NCBI RefSeq assembly: GCF_020852455.1
Contig: NZ_JADZAT010000015.1
Span: 186,001-250,000 of the forward strand
Source: Novosphingobium sp.
GTDB taxonomy: Bacteria > Pseudomonadota > Alphaproteobacteria > Sphingomonadales > Sphingomonadaceae
Direction: 5' to 3'
Length of the DNA: 64,000 nucleotides
A program made the translations under genes and the position numbers. Shown piece after piece: positions 37,773 through 47,419 of this stretch. Within the stretch, counting starts at the first letter, position 1. Each line of letters begins with the position of its first letter. Below the pieces are notes generated by a model. That model saw only the letters and a program-made list of their open reading frames with translations. It was not told where the DNA came from and made no database searches.

Positions 37773-39634
37773 TCCGCCATTGGTTTGGCAGGAGCATCCA
37801 ATGCCGCCCCCGCTCGCGCGCTGGCCATTTGCCGCAAGCGCGCATCGAATTCCAGCTTTCTCTTCAACAGCCGCTGCTGTTCGGCATAAGCTCCGTCCGA
37901 AAGATCGCGCTCAAACCGCCGGGTCGCCTCGGCCAGCGCGGTTTCCAGCGCGGGACGTTCGACCAGCAGAGCCACCGCTTGGGCCAGATCGGCCCGGGCC
38001 TGTTCGGTGGGTGCGTCTTCGACCAGGAAGCCGAAACGCAGTGCGGCATATTCATCAGGAGCCGGAGCCGCCAGACCCCGGGCCGCCAATATGGTGGCAA
38101 GTTGCGCAGTTTCAAGCGCCTGGCCTTCATCAACCGCATCGACCAGCGCGGCAAAGCGTGGATCGCCCAGATCGGCCTGGGCCAGGGCATCGGCATGCCG
38201 GGCCAGTTCGCGCGGAAAGCGCAGCAGCCCGGCCAGCACTGCGGCGGCCAGCGCGTCGCGCGATCCGGCGTGCTTGCGCAGCCGCGCAACCTGTATGGGA
38301 TCGCTGCGCCGGATCGGTGGCGCTCCCTGGCCGCGCTGGGCCGGGCGCCATTCGCGCTCTTCGCGGCGCGGAAAGGCGAAGGCAGAATAGCGTTCCGACA
38401 GCTCGCGGCGGTACAGCGCCTGGATGTCGCGGTCGGCAATCACCTCGACATGCGCCATCAGCCGCGCCTTGAGCCCGGCCTTGTCCTCAGGCGTGGTCAG
38501 CGGCTGCGCGTCACGCTCGTGCTCCCACAAGAGGTCGAGCAGCGACAGTGGCTGGGCCAGCAAGGCTTCCAGCGCCGCAACCCCGTCGCGCTTGATCAGG
38601 TCGTCGGGATCCATCCCGGCGGGCAGCTTCACGATCTTCAGGCTGTGCGCGGGGCGCAGCATCGGCAGGGCCCGCGCTGCCGCCCGCATTGCCGCGCGCT
38701 GCCCGGCGGCATCGCCATCGAAGCACAGGATCGGCATTTCGACCATCCGCCACAGCATCTCGAGCTGGCGTTCGGTCAAGGCCGTGCCCATCGGCGCGAC
38801 CGCTTCGGCGATCCCGGCGGCGGCCAGCGCGATCACGTCCATCTGCCCTTCGACCACCACGATCCGCCCGCTGTGCCGCGCCGCAGGGGCAGCGCGGTGC
38901 AGGTTGAACAGCGTGCGGCCCTTGTCGAACAAGGGCGTATCGGGCGAATTGAGGTACTTGGGCGCGTCTTTCTTGTCGGCGTCCAGGATCCGCGCGGCAA
39001 AGCCAATCACCCGTCCGCGCGGATCGTGGATCGGCATGGTCAGCCGGTCGCGGAACCGGTCGTAGGGGTCCTTATCGTCAACCGCGATGCGCAGGCCGGC
39101 CTCGATCAGCATGGCCTCGGGGAATTGCTTGAGCGCGGCCTTCAGCTCCTGCCGCCCGGCCGGGGCATAGCCAAAGCCGAAGCGCTCCATCGTGTGCGCA
39201 TCGAAACGGCGGGTGGCCAGATAGTCGCGCGCGCGGATCCCGCCGGGGGTATCCAGCTGCGCCCGGTACCAGTCCTGCGCGGCCTGCAGCACTTCGTGCA
39301 GGCCGGCCTGCTGCTCGGCCCTTTGTGCCGCGCGCGGATCGGGGGCGGGGATGTCCATCCCGGCTTCGCTGGCCAGTTCCTTGACCGCGTCCATGAACGA
39401 CAGGCCACGCTGGTCGGTCATCCAGCGGATCACATCGCCATGCGCGCCGCAGCCGAAGCAATGGTAGAACCCCTTCTGGTCGTTGACCGTGAAGCTGGGG
39501 CTCTTCTCGTTGTGGAACGGGCAGCAGGCCTTGAACTCATGCCCCGCCTTGGTCAGCCGCGTGGTGCGCGAAATGACGCCCGAAAGCGTCACGCGCGCAC
39601 GCAGTTCGTCAAGCCATTGCGGGGTGAGGGACAT
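37769..39634 (-). CDS. dnaG: DNA primase
   Basis: A 621-residue primase. The zinc-binding domain is at the N-terminus ([31 protein letters not shown], cited by its Cys and His pattern). The RNA polymerase core carries the TOPRIM motifs [16 protein letters not shown] near residue 260 and [11 protein letters not shown] near 310. A C-terminal helical region would bind the DnaB helicase. It makes RNA primers for replication forks. A palindromic repeat begins 10 bp before its start codon, and no Shine-Dalgarno is visible between them. It overlaps rpoD by 4 bp. Confidence 0.97.
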
Positions 39635-39644
39635 GGTTGTTCAG

Positions 39645-39746
39645 GTGTCTCGACTACGGGCTGCGCCCTCCGCTCGACACGAACGGAAGTGGGTAGATAC
39701 CAAGTTTAAACCCCACCTCCGTTCGTGTCGAGCGAAGTCGAGACAC
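39645..39746. repeat. Family 5 palindromic pair, downstream flank of GIY-YIG gene 2
   Basis: Two inverted copies with a 32-bp spacer. Copy a (39645-39686) reads GTGTCTCGACT, a 15-base variable part ACGGG-CTGCG-CCCTC, then CGCTCGACACGAACGG. Copy b (39719-39746) is the short form on the other strand: CCGTTCGTGTCGAGC then GAAGTCGAGACAC, without the variable part. Copy b encodes the C-terminal tail of the nuclease, whose stop lies in the spacer. Copy a abuts the dnaG start. Confidence 0.92.
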
Positions 39747-40053
39747 TTTTGCCCGGCGGCGGTCCCTTGCGCTCACTCGGCGGGTTGGCGAAATAGGAAA
39801 CTCGCTCCCAGCACTCGGCCGCCAAAGCTTCCTTCTTGGCGCGGGACCACTTCTTGACCTTCAACTCTGCGTCGAGAGCTTCGTATCGCGTTGGGAAATC
39901 AGCGCACCAGATCAGTTCGATCGGGCGGCGCTTCGAGGTGAACGTGCAAAAGCCGCCGGTGTGGTGCTCGGCAATGCGCCGGTCGAGGTCATCGGTGTGG
40001 CCGGTGTAATACTTTCCGTCAGCGCAACGCAGGATGTAGCACCAGAAGGCCAT
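39706..40053 (-). CDS. GIY-YIG nuclease domain protein nested in palindromic repeats
   Basis: A 115-residue single-domain GIY-YIG nuclease, homologous to the gene at 29.55-29.90 kb. The shared pattern is YxLRCxDGxYYxGHTDDLxxRI, then RPIELIW, FPTRYEALDAELKVKKWSR and KKEALAA. Active-site positions are Tyr6 and Tyr16/Gly18 for the two strands, Arg25 or Arg26, and a Glu in RYEALDAE. The C-terminal 12 residues (VSTSLDTNGGGV) are encoded by repeat copy b; repeat copy c begins 12 bp before the start. No good Shine-Dalgarno. It lies between yqeY and dnaG, in the same direction, splitting a conserved operon. Confidence 0.88.
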   Translation of the reverse strand: MAFWCYILRCADGKYYTGHTDDLDRRIAEHHTGGFCTFTSKRRPIELIWCADFPTRYEALDAELKVKKWSRAKKEALAAECWERVSYFANPPSERKGPPPGKSVSTSLDTNGGGV

Positions 40054-40065
40054 GTCACGCTTCGC

Positions 40066-40164
40066 GTGTCTCGACTTCGCTCGACACGAACGGACTTTGG
40101 GTAATGGGTATCAATGCAAGTTCCGTTCGTGTCGAGCGCAGGCCGCAGGCCGAAGTCGAGACAC
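40066..40164. repeat. Family 5 palindromic pair, upstream flank of GIY-YIG gene 2
   Basis: Copy c (40066-40093) is the short form, GTGTCTCGACTTCG then CTCGACACGAACGG. Copy d (40123-40164) is the long form on the other strand; its variable part, read on that strand, is TCGGC-CTGCG-GCCTG. In copy a the same position reads ACGGG-CTGCG-CCCTC. The loop CTGCG is kept, and stem GGC:GCC replaces GGG:CCC, a compensating change. The spacer is 29 bp. Confidence 0.92.
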
Positions 40165-40176
40165 CTAAGTGCAGCC

Positions 40177-40629
40177 TCATCCCAAAGCCGCCTTCACCAG
40201 CCCGCTGGCCTTGCCCATATCCAGCTGCGAGCCATGCCTGGCCTTGAGCGCGGCGACCACCTTGCCCATGTCCTTCATGCCTTCAGCGCCCAGTTCGGCG
40301 ATGATCGCGGCGATTGCGGCTTTCACATCGTCATCGCTCATCATCGCGGGCAGGAACTCCTCGATCACCGCCAGTTCGCTCTTTTCGACCTCGGCCAGTT
40401 CGTGGCGTCCGCCCTGTTCATAGAGGGTGATCGATTCGCGGCGCTGCTTGGCCATCTTCTGCAGCACATCGACCACCAGCACATCGTCATCGGGTACATT
40501 GCTGGCGGTGCGCAGTTCGATATCCTTGTCCTTGAGCTTGGCGAGAATGAGCCGGACGGCGGCCAGGCGCGGCTTGTCGCCGGCCTTCATTGCGCTGACC
40601 TGGGCGGCCTTGATCGTATCGCGGAGCAT
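40177..40629 (-). CDS. GatB/YqeY domain-containing protein
   Basis: A 150-residue YqeY-family protein: helical, starting MLRDTIKAAQVSAMKAGDKPRLAAVRL, with KQRRESITLYEQGGRHELAEVEKSEL in the middle and GMKDMGKVVAALKARHGSQLDMGKASGLVKAAL at the end (described by parts). The domain is the C-terminal tRNA-binding region of the GatB amidotransferase subunit, here free-standing; its role is not firmly established, though links to tRNA-dependent amidotransfer and to lipid-flippase regulation have been reported in other bacteria. In alphaproteobacteria it precedes dnaG and rpoD; here the GIY-YIG unit lies between. Confidence 0.9.
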   Translation of the reverse strand: MLRDTIKAAQVSAMKAGDKPRLAAVRLILAKLKDKDIELRTASNVPDDDVLVVDVLQKMAKQRRESITLYEQGGRHELAEVEKSELAVIEEFLPAMMSDDDVKAAIAAIIAELGAEGMKDMGKVVAALKARHGSQLDMGKASGLVKAALG

Positions 40630-40778
40630 CGGAATCCTTCGAATAGGTTTGTGTTCTGGGGAAAGAAGCTGCCTAGCCGAAAGATTCTCCTTTTCATAGG
40701 TTGACGCTGGGGGGTTAGGGGTCTAGCCGCCGAGCCTTAGCAACATCGCTGGAAACCCCTGAACGGAGCGCCCCCCGA

Positions 40779-41945
40779 ATGGCCGACGCCGCCTCTTTGC
40801 ACGCACCCCAACCCGCGGGTGCGACGGGAGTCCTTGTGCTTGCCGACGGTCACGTCGCCTGGGGCAAGGGCTTTGGCGCGGAAGGCGCCGCGGTGGGCGA
40901 GGTGTGCTTCAACACCGCGATCACCGGCTATGAGGAAATCATGACCGATCCCAGCTATGCCGGGCAGGTGGTGACCTTCACGTTTCCGCACATCGGCAAT
41001 GTCGGGGTGAACGAGGAAGACGTCGAAAGCGCGGTTGAAGGCGCGGTCGGCTGCGTTGTGCGCGAAGACGTGACCGCGCCCAGCAATTTCCGCGCGACCG
41101 GCAAGTTTGAAGACTGGCTGGCAGCCAAGGGCAAGATCGGCCTCGCCGGCCTCGATACCCGCGCGCTGACCCGCCGGATCCGCCTGTCTGGCGCGCCCAA
41201 CGCGGTGATCGCGCACAGCAAGGACGGCAAGTTCAACCTGCCGGAGCTGCTGCGGCGCGCGCAGGAATGGCCCGGGCTGGAAGGGATGGACCTGGCCCGC
41301 GTGGTCAGCCGCAATGCCAGCCAGGAATGGGAAGGCGGCACCTGGGCGCTGGGCAAGGGCTATGCCCGCTCGCCCCACAGCCCGCGTCCCCACGTGGTGG
41401 CGATGGACTTCGGCGCGAAGGACAACATTTTCCGCAGCCTCGACCATGCCGGGGCGCACGTTACCGTGGTGCCGGGGGGCACTGCGCTGGAGGACGTGCT
41501 GGCGCTGAAGCCGGCCGGGGTGTTCCTGTCCAACGGACCGGGCGATCCGGCGGCGACCGGGCAATATGCCGTGCCGGTGATCCAGGGCCTGCTCGACCGC
41601 GATATTCCGGTGTTCGGGATCTGCCTGGGCCACCAGATGCTGGCGCTGGCGGCGGGCGCCAGGACGGTCAAGATGCACCAGGGCCACCGCGGCGCGAACC
41701 ATCCGGTCAAGCGGCTGGAAGACGGCGTGGTCGAGATTACCTCGATGAACCACGGCTTTGCGGTCGATAACAGCTCGCTGCCCGACAACGTGGTCGAAAC
41801 CCACGTCTCGCTGTTCGACGGCAGCAACTGCGGCATCGCAATCAAGGGCAAGAAGGCCTTCGGCGTACAATACCATCCCGAGGCGAGCCCGGGGCCGATG
41901 GACAGTTTCTATCTGTTTGAGCGGTTTGTGGGGATGTTGAAGTGA
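40779..41945 (+). CDS. carA: Carbamoyl-phosphate synthase small (glutaminase) subunit
   Basis: A 388-residue amidotransferase subunit. The N-terminal CPSase small-chain domain (residues ~15-160) includes FNTAITGYEEIMTDPSYAGQ, and the class I glutaminase domain (~190-385) has the nucleophile Cys in VFGICLGHQMLALAAG and the His/Glu pair in GVQYHPEASPGP. It supplies ammonia to CarB for carbamoyl phosphate, feeding pyrimidine and arginine synthesis. GGAG precedes the ATG. Unlike the compact carAB of many relatives, two unknown genes separate it from carB by 1.2 kb. Confidence 0.97.
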   Translation: MADAASLHAPQPAGATGVLVLADGHVAWGKGFGAEGAAVGEVCFNTAITGYEEIMTDPSYAGQVVTFTFPHIGNVGVNEEDVESAVEGAVGCVVREDVTAPSNFRATGKFEDWLAAKGKIGLAGLDTRALTRRIRLSGAPNAVIAHSKDGKFNLPELLRRAQEWPGLEGMDLARVVSRNASQEWEGGTWALGKGYARSPHSPRPHVVAMDFGAKDNIFRSLDHAGAHVTVVPGGTALEDVLALKPAGVFLSNGPGDPAATGQYAVPVIQGLLDRDIPVFGICLGHQMLALAAGARTVKMHQGHRGANHPVKRLEDGVVEITSMNHGFAVDNSSLPDNVVETHVSLFDGSNCGIAIKGKKAFGVQYHPEASPGPMDSFYLFERFVGMLK

Positions 41946-41965
41946 GGAGGCGATCGATCTTCGAT

Positions 41966-42226
41966 TCAACGTCCCTTTCTGTAACTCCATATGGTGAGCC
42001 CAGAAAACAGCGCTGCCATCATGGTGACGGTGCCAACGACGAACAGAAACGCAAACGGTCGATCAGAGTAGTAGAGTTTGCCCCCGCTCTTGGCTGGAAT
42101 ATATCCGTCGTTGAGGATGAAATACCACGTCATTGCAGCAGGCAGGACGAACAGGGGTATCCGCATGATCACGTCGGACAGTTTCAACGGCGCACGTCGC
42201 CTTCGATTTATCTGTTCGGTATTCAT
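41966..42226 (-). CDS. Small two-helix membrane protein of unknown function
   Basis: An 86-residue protein with a basic N-terminus (NTEQINRRRRAPLK) and two hydrophobic segments (IMRIPLFVLPAAMTWYFIL and FAFLFVVGTVTMMAALFSG), ending in WSYRKGR. It is on the opposite strand to carA and carB. Its composition is clearly lower in GC than its neighbours, including the upstream flank (about 42230-42300), which suggests acquisition. No family recognised. The start is supported only by the open frame; the ribosome-binding site is weak. Confidence 0.6.
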   Translation of the reverse strand: MNTEQINRRRRAPLKLSDVIMRIPLFVLPAAMTWYFILNDGYIPAKSGGKLYYSDRPFAFLFVVGTVTMMAALFSGLTIWSYRKGR

Positions 42227-42355
42227 GAGCGAATTACGGCCTCGAGAATTGTTGAAAAATTCAAATTAGATCAGATTGATGAATAATGACCAAACGCGCT
42301 GGTATCGCAACGCGCCACGTAAGTGCTTCTCCTCTCAAGGAAGTGGAACATTGCC

Positions 42356-43129
42356 ATGTCTAGACTGATCCTTCGCCTTGCCCTGCTGCTGGCACCGCTT
42401 GGGCTGGGGCTGGCGGCGCAGCCGCTGGCCGCGCAGGTTTTTGCCGCGATCGCGGGCGAGGACCAGCAGGTCCAGGCGCTGGCCCTGCTGGCTACCGGCA
42501 GCGAAAGCGCCAAGCAGGCGTTCGAAGCCGCGGCCAAGGCCGAGGGGTACAAGACCGGGCGTTCGAAGAACGCCGCCGGGCAGGACGAAGTGATGATGAT
42601 CGTCCCGGGCGATGGCGATCACGACAAGGTCTGGGCGTTTTACGATCAGGTGCGCGCGGGCCGCCATGGCGCGGTGACGCTGCAGATGATCGTGCTCCCG
42701 CTCGATACCGATACCACCAAGGAGGGCTACCTCGACAAGGCGCGGGTCTGGGGCCAGGATCACCTGTCCAAGCCGGCCGAAGTGGGCATCATGTCGCGGA
42801 TCCGGGGGCAGAAGCGCCCGTCCTTCACGCTGGGGCTGATCGCCACCGGTGACGAGCCGCCGATGGCAAAGTTCGAAGCGGCTGCGAAGTCCGCCGGCTA
42901 CACCACCGCCCGCAGCAAGGGTGACAAGGGTGAACCGGACGTGATGCTGCTGGTGCGCCGCACCGACGATGCCGCCAAGTTCTGGGCCTTCTACCGCCAG
43001 TCCGTGCGCGGCCAGCATGGCAAGCTGGCGATCGAGGTCATCACGATCCCGCTGCAGTACAGCATCGACAGCAAAGACTTCCTCGATCACGCCCGCGTGT
43101 TTTCATCCAGCCAGATAATCGAGCCTTGA
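42356..43129 (+). CDS. Exported protein of unknown function with two tandem repeat domains
   Basis: A 257-residue protein with a signal peptide (RLILRLALLLAPLGLGLAAQ, cleavage near PLAAQ). The mature part consists of two homologous ~100-residue units. Unit 1 has KQAFEAAAKAEGYKTGRSK then KVWAFYDQVRAGRHGAVTLQ, and unit 2 has MAKFEAAAKSAGYTTARSKG then KFWAFYRQSVRGQHGKLAIE. Both end in YLDKARVW or FLDHARVF. I do not recognise the family. The ATG at 42356 starts the signal peptide. It ends 6 bp before carB, so carB may be translated from the same transcript; a link to carbamoyl phosphate is not indicated. Confidence 0.8.
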   Translation: MSRLILRLALLLAPLGLGLAAQPLAAQVFAAIAGEDQQVQALALLATGSESAKQAFEAAAKAEGYKTGRSKNAAGQDEVMMIVPGDGDHDKVWAFYDQVRAGRHGAVTLQMIVLPLDTDTTKEGYLDKARVWGQDHLSKPAEVGIMSRIRGQKRPSFTLGLIATGDEPPMAKFEAAAKSAGYTTARSKGDKGEPDVMLLVRRTDDAAKFWAFYRQSVRGQHGKLAIEVITIPLQYSIDSKDFLDHARVFSSSQIIEP

Positions 43130-43135
43130 CCCCCA

Positions 43136-46100
43136 ATGCCCAAACGCACTGACATCTCTTCGATCCTCGTCATTGGTGCCGGTCCGATCGTGATCGGCCA
43201 GGCTTGCGAATTCGACTATTCCGGAACCCAGGCGATCAAGGCGCTGAAGGAGGAGGGGTACCGGGTGGTCCTGGTCAACTCCAATCCCGCCACGATCATG
43301 ACCGATCCGGACATGGCCGACGCCACCTATGTCGAGCCGATCACGCCCGATGTGGTCGCGGCGATCATCGAGAAGGAGCGGCCCGATGCCGTGCTGCCGA
43401 CGATGGGCGGGCAGACTGCGCTGAACACCGCGCTGGCGCTGTTCAACGATGGCACGCTGGAGAAGTACGGGGTCAAGATGATCGGCGCCGATGCCGATGC
43501 GATCGACAAGGCCGAAGACCGGCTGCGGTTCCGCGATGCGATGGACAAGATCGGGCTGGAAAGCGCACGCTCGGGCGTGGCCCATACCGTCGATGAGGCC
43601 TTTGCGGTGCTGGAAACCACCGGGCTGCCGGCGATCATCCGCCCCAGCTTTACCCTGGGCGGGACCGGCGGCGGGGTGGCCTACAACAAGGCCGAGTTCG
43701 AGCTGATCGTGCGTTCGGGGCTCGATGCCTCGCCCACCACCGAAGTGTTGATCGAGGAATCGCTGCTGGGGTGGAAAGAGTACGAGATGGAAGTCGTCCG
43801 CGACCGGAACGACAATTGCATCATCATCTGCTCGATCGAGAATGTCGATCCGATGGGCGTCCACACCGGGGATTCGATCACCGTCGCCCCGGCGCTGACG
43901 CTGACCGACAAGGAATACCAGATCATGCGCAACGCCAGCATTGCCGTGCTGCGCGAGATCGGGGTCGAAACCGGCGGGTCGAACGTGCAGTTCGCGGTCA
44001 ATCCCAAGGATGGCCGCCTGATCGTGATCGAAATGAACCCGCGCGTCTCGCGCAGCTCGGCGCTGGCATCGAAGGCCACCGGTTTCCCGATTGCCCGGGT
44101 CGCCGCCAAGCTGGCGGTCGGCTATACGCTGGACGAGATCACCAACGAGATCACCGGGGCGACCCCGGCTAGTTTCGAGCCGACGATCGACTATGTCGTC
44201 ACCAAGATTCCGCGCTTTGCCTTTGAAAAGTTCAAGGGCTCCGAACCGCTGCTGACCACCGCGATGAAGTCGGTCGGCGAAGTGATGGCGATTGGCCGCA
44301 ACTTCAAGGAATCGGTCCAGAAGGCGCTGCGGGGCCTCGAAACCGGGCTCGACGGGTTTAACCGCATGCTCCACCTGGAAGGTGCGGGGCGCGATGCGGT
44401 AACGGCGGCGCTGTCGCAGCAGACGCCTGACCGGTTGCTGGTGGTGGCCCAGGCCTTTCGCGAAGGCTTCACCATCGAAGAAGTTCAGGCGATCACCCAT
44501 TTCGATCCCTGGTTCCTGCGCCACATCGCCGAAATCGTCGCCGAAGAGGCCGCGATCATGGAGAACGGCCTGCCGACCGATGCCGCCGGACTGCGCCGCC
44601 TGAAGGCGATGGGCTTTTCCGACAAGCGGCTGGCGATTCTGGCAGTGCGCGGGGTCGGGGTCGCGGGCGGGCTGGGCGAAACGCTTGCCGCGCGGCGCTC
44701 GGGCCTGCTCCACGATGCGCTGCGCGCGATGGCCGGGGCGACCACCGAGGAAGAAGTGCGCGCGCTGCGTGCGCGTCTGGGCGTCCATCCGGTGTTCAAG
44801 CGGATCGACAGCTGCGCCGCCGAATTCGAGGCGGTGACGCCCTATATGTATTCGACCTATGAAGGTCCGCTGTTTGGTGAGCCTGAATGCGAGGCTGCTC
44901 CCAGCGACCGCCAGAAGATCGTGATCCTGGGCGGCGGGCCGAACCGGATCGGGCAGGGGATCGAGTTCGATTACTGCTGCTGCCACGCCTGCTTCGCGCT
45001 GGATGAGGCGGGCTATGAAACGATCATGGTCAACTGCAACCCGGAAACGGTTTCGACCGACTATGACACCTCTGACCGGCTCTATTTCGAACCGCTGACT
45101 GGCGAAGACGTACTGGAAATCCTGCGGGTTGAGCAGATGAAGGGCACGCTCAAGGGCGTGATCGTCCAGTTCGGCGGGCAGACCCCGCTGAAGCTGGCGC
45201 AGACGCTGGAAGATGCCGGGATCCCGATCCTGGGCACTTCGCCCGACGCGATCGACCTGGCCGAGGACCGCGAGCGGTTTGCCAAGCTGGTCAACGACCT
45301 CAAGCTCAAGCAGCCGGCCAACGGCATCGCGCGCAGCCGCGACGAGGCGGTTGCGGTGGCCAACCGGATCGGCTTCCCGGTGCTGATGCGCCCCAGCTAT
45401 GTGCTGGGCGGGCGGGCGATGGAAATCGTCGACAGCGTCGCGCAGCTTGATGACTACATCACCACGGCGGTTTCGGTTTCGGGCGATAGCCCGGTGCTGA
45501 TCGACCAGTACCTGCGCGATGCGGTGGAGTGCGATGTCGATGCGCTGTGTGACGGCGATCAGGTGGTGGTCGCCGGGGTGATGCAGCACATTGAAGAGGC
45601 CGGGATTCACTCGGGCGACAGCGCCTGCACCCTGCCGCCCTACAGCCTGCCCGCCGAAGTGATCACCGAGATGGAGCGTCAGGCCGAAGCGCTGGCCATG
45701 GCGCTGGGCGTGAAAGGGCTGATGAACATCCAGTTCGCGGTCAAGGCCAACCGTCGCGAGGACGGCTCTGAACAGCTTGAGGTTTATCTGATCGAAGTGA
45801 ACCCGCGCGCCAGCCGCACGGTGCCCTTCGTCGCCAAGGCGATCGGCCAGCCGGTCGCCAAGATTGCCGCGCGGGTGATGGCGGGCGAGAAGCTTTCCAC
45901 CTTCCCGCCGTTCAAGCGCGATCTTGATTACATGGCGGTCAAGGAAGCCGTCTTCCCCTTCGCACGCTTCCCCGGGGTCGATCCGGTGCTGTCGCCAGAG
46001 ATGAAGAGCACGGGCGAAGTGATGGGGATCGACGCCAACTTCCCGATCGCCTTCGCCAAGAGCCAGCTGGGTGCCGGTGCGCGCCTGCCCGAAGGCGGGG

Positions 46101-46492
46101 TGGCCTTCGTCTCGGTCAAGGACAGCGACAAGCCGGTGATCCTGCCGGCAGTGCGCCAGCTGATCGAAAACGGCTTCAGCGTGATCGCCACGGGCGGCAC
46201 CCAGCGCTATCTGGCCGAGGCTGGCCTGCCGGTTGAGCGGGTCAACAAGGTGGCCGAAGGGCGGCCGCACATCGTTGACCGGATCATCGACGGCGATGTC
46301 AGCCTGATCTTCAACACCACCGAAGGCTGGCAGAGCCTCAAGGATTCGCAATCGATCCGCGGGTCGGCGCTGTCGGGCAAAGTTGCCTACTATACCACCG
46401 CAGCGGCGTCCGTGGCGGCGGCGGAGGCGATTGCTGCACTGCGGCAAACTAAGCTTGAAGTGCGTTCGTTGCAGGACTATTACAGCCACTGA
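43136..46492 (+). CDS. carB: Carbamoyl-phosphate synthase large subunit
   Basis: An 1118-residue enzyme with two ATP-grasp halves. Half 1 (residues ~1-550) has [22 protein letters not shown], and half 2 (~555-940) has [21 protein letters not shown], the paired signatures. The oligomerisation domain lies between them, and a C-terminal MGS-like regulatory domain (~970-1118, with [24 protein letters not shown] cited by its start) binds allosteric effectors such as UMP or ornithine. It makes carbamoyl phosphate from bicarbonate, ammonia and two ATP. The ammonia tunnel partner CarA is encoded 1.2 kb upstream. Confidence 0.97.
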   Translation: MPKRTDISSILVIGAGPIVIGQACEFDYSGTQAIKALKEEGYRVVLVNSNPATIMTDPDMADATYVEPITPDVVAAIIEKERPDAVLPTMGGQTALNTALALFNDGTLEKYGVKMIGADADAIDKAEDRLRFRDAMDKIGLESARSGVAHTVDEAFAVLETTGLPAIIRPSFTLGGTGGGVAYNKAEFELIVRSGLDASPTTEVLIEESLLGWKEYEMEVVRDRNDNCIIICSIENVDPMGVHTGDSITVAPALTLTDKEYQIMRNASIAVLREIGVETGGSNVQFAVNPKDGRLIVIEMNPRVSRSSALASKATGFPIARVAAKLAVGYTLDEITNEITGATPASFEPTIDYVVTKIPRFAFEKFKGSEPLLTTAMKSVGEVMAIGRNFKESVQKALRGLETGLDGFNRMLHLEGAGRDAVTAALSQQTPDRLLVVAQAFREGFTIEEVQAITHFDPWFLRHIAEIVAEEAAIMENGLPTDAAGLRRLKAMGFSDKRLAILAVRGVGVAGGLGETLAARRSGLLHDALRAMAGATTEEEVRALRARLGVHPVFKRIDSCAAEFEAVTPYMYSTYEGPLFGEPECEAAPSDRQKIVILGGGPNRIGQGIEFDYCCCHACFALDEAGYETIMVNCNPETVSTDYDTSDRLYFEPLTGEDVLEILRVEQMKGTLKGVIVQFGGQTPLKLAQTLEDAGIPILGTSPDAIDLAEDRERFAKLVNDLKLKQPANGIARSRDEAVAVANRIGFPVLMRPSYVLGGRAMEIVDSVAQLDDYITTAVSVSGDSPVLIDQYLRDAVECDVDALCDGDQVVVAGVMQHIEEAGIHSGDSACTLPPYSLPAEVITEMERQAEALAMALGVKGLMNIQFAVKANRREDGSEQLEVYLIEVNPRASRTVPFVAKAIGQPVAKIAARVMAGEKLSTFPPFKRDLDYMAVKEAVFPFARFPGVDPVLSPEMKSTGEVMGIDANFPIAFAKSQLGAGARLPEGGVAFVSVKDSDKPVILPAVRQLIENGFSVIATGGTQRYLAEAGLPVERVNKVAEGRPHIVDRIIDGDVSLIFNTTEGWQSLKDSQSIRGSALSGKVAYYTTAAASVAAAEAIAALRQTKLEVRSLQDYYSH

Positions 46493-46597
46493 TCAATCGC
46501 GCTCTCCCTTCCATCGCGACTGGCCGAACCCGCAGCCCCGATGGCGCGGGGAAGGGAACTAGTCACTGCGGAGGGCGCGGCAGGAGGACGAGGAACG

Positions 46598-47074
46598 ATG
46601 GCAAGTGTCGAAAAGCTGCCGATGCTGGCGGAAGGCTATGAACGCCTGATTGCCGAGCTGAAGGCGCTGCGCGAGGAACGCCCCAAGATCGTCGATGCGA
46701 TCGAGGAAGCGCGCGCTCACGGTGACCTGTCGGAAAACGCCGAATACCATGCCGCCAAGGAACGCCAGGGCCAGGTCGAAGCGACGATCGCCGATCTGGA
46801 AGACAAGGTCAGCCGCGCGCAGATCGTCGATCCGGCAACGCTTTCGGGCGACAAGATCATCTTCGGTGCCACCGTCACCCTGCTGGATGACGATGACAAG
46901 CCGGTGAAGTACCAGATCGTCGGCCCGTATGAGGCGGACGCCAAGGTGGGGCGGATCAGCTATAATTCGCCGCTGGGCCGGGCGCTGATCGGGCGCCGGG
47001 TTGAGGACGAGATCGAGGTCTCGGTCCCGGCCGGGGATCGGTTCTACGTGGTCGAGAAGATCGAATTCATCTGA
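46598..47074 (+). CDS. greA: Transcription elongation factor GreA
   Basis: A 158-residue GreA. The N-terminal coiled coil (residues ~1-75) has [18 protein letters not shown], the acidic tip [18 protein letters not shown] that reaches the RNA polymerase active site, and [18 protein letters not shown]. The C-terminal globular domain ends [12 protein letters not shown]. It rescues backtracked polymerase by stimulating transcript cleavage. The ATG at 46598 follows GAGGAACG; the frame is open for 19 codons upstream without a family match. carB-greA adjacency is common in proteobacteria. A strong terminator follows 5 bp after the stop. Confidence 0.95.
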   Translation: MASVEKLPMLAEGYERLIAELKALREERPKIVDAIEEARAHGDLSENAEYHAAKERQGQVEATIADLEDKVSRAQIVDPATLSGDKIIFGATVTLLDDDDKPVKYQIVGPYEADAKVGRISYNSPLGRALIGRRVEDEIEVSVPAGDRFYVVEKIEFI

Positions 47075-47079
47075 TACGA

Positions 47080-47105
47080 AAAGGCCCCGGAAATCCGGGG
47101 CCTTT
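47080..47105. terminator. Bidirectional terminator between greA and the DUF4170 gene
   Basis: AAAGGCCCCGG, loop AAAT, CCGGGGCCTTT: an 11-bp perfect stem with T-rich flanks on both strands, between the convergent stops of greA and the DUF4170 gene. Confidence 0.9.
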
Positions 47106-47110
47106 GTCTA

Positions 47111-47338
47111 TCAGCGCTTCAGCATGTCGGGCTGGAGCAGGCGGTGCAGGTGCACCACCACATATTTCATTTCGGCATCGTCAACCGTGCGCTGGGCGGC
47201 GCCGCGCCAGGCTTCTTCAGCGCTGGCATAGTCGCCATAGACGCCGACGTAGTCCATTTCTTCAAGGTTGACGAAATCAAGGCCCTGAGGGTCCTTGACG
47301 CGTCCGCCGATAACCAGATGCAGTTTCTGTTCGCTCAT
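47111..47338 (-). CDS. DUF4170 domain-containing protein
   Basis: A 75-residue small soluble protein, MSEQKLHLVIGGRVKDPQG at the start, with LEEMDYVGVYGDYASAEEAWRGAAQ and YVVVHLHRLLQP, the DUF4170 pattern typical of alphaproteobacteria. Function unknown. It is usually encoded near housekeeping genes; here it is convergent with greA across a shared terminator. Confidence 0.88.
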   Translation of the reverse strand: MSEQKLHLVIGGRVKDPQGLDFVNLEEMDYVGVYGDYASAEEAWRGAAQRTVDDAEMKYVVVHLHRLLQPDMLKR

Positions 47339-47419
47339 GTCGCGTTCCCGGGGAAGGAGGATGCGCGCCCATAATAGCGAGAGGATGGTTAGGCAACCCT
47401 GACCAGCGGCTAGGTAGTT

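Noticed and set aside
43103..46489. Long open frame of ~1128 codons antisense to carB
   Set aside because: It mirrors carB almost exactly, is rich in His, Arg, Gly and Asp as expected from the complement of a high-GC gene, and has no family motif. Similar antisense frames over ilvB, rpoD, dnaG, the ABC-F gene and purL were rejected for the same reason.
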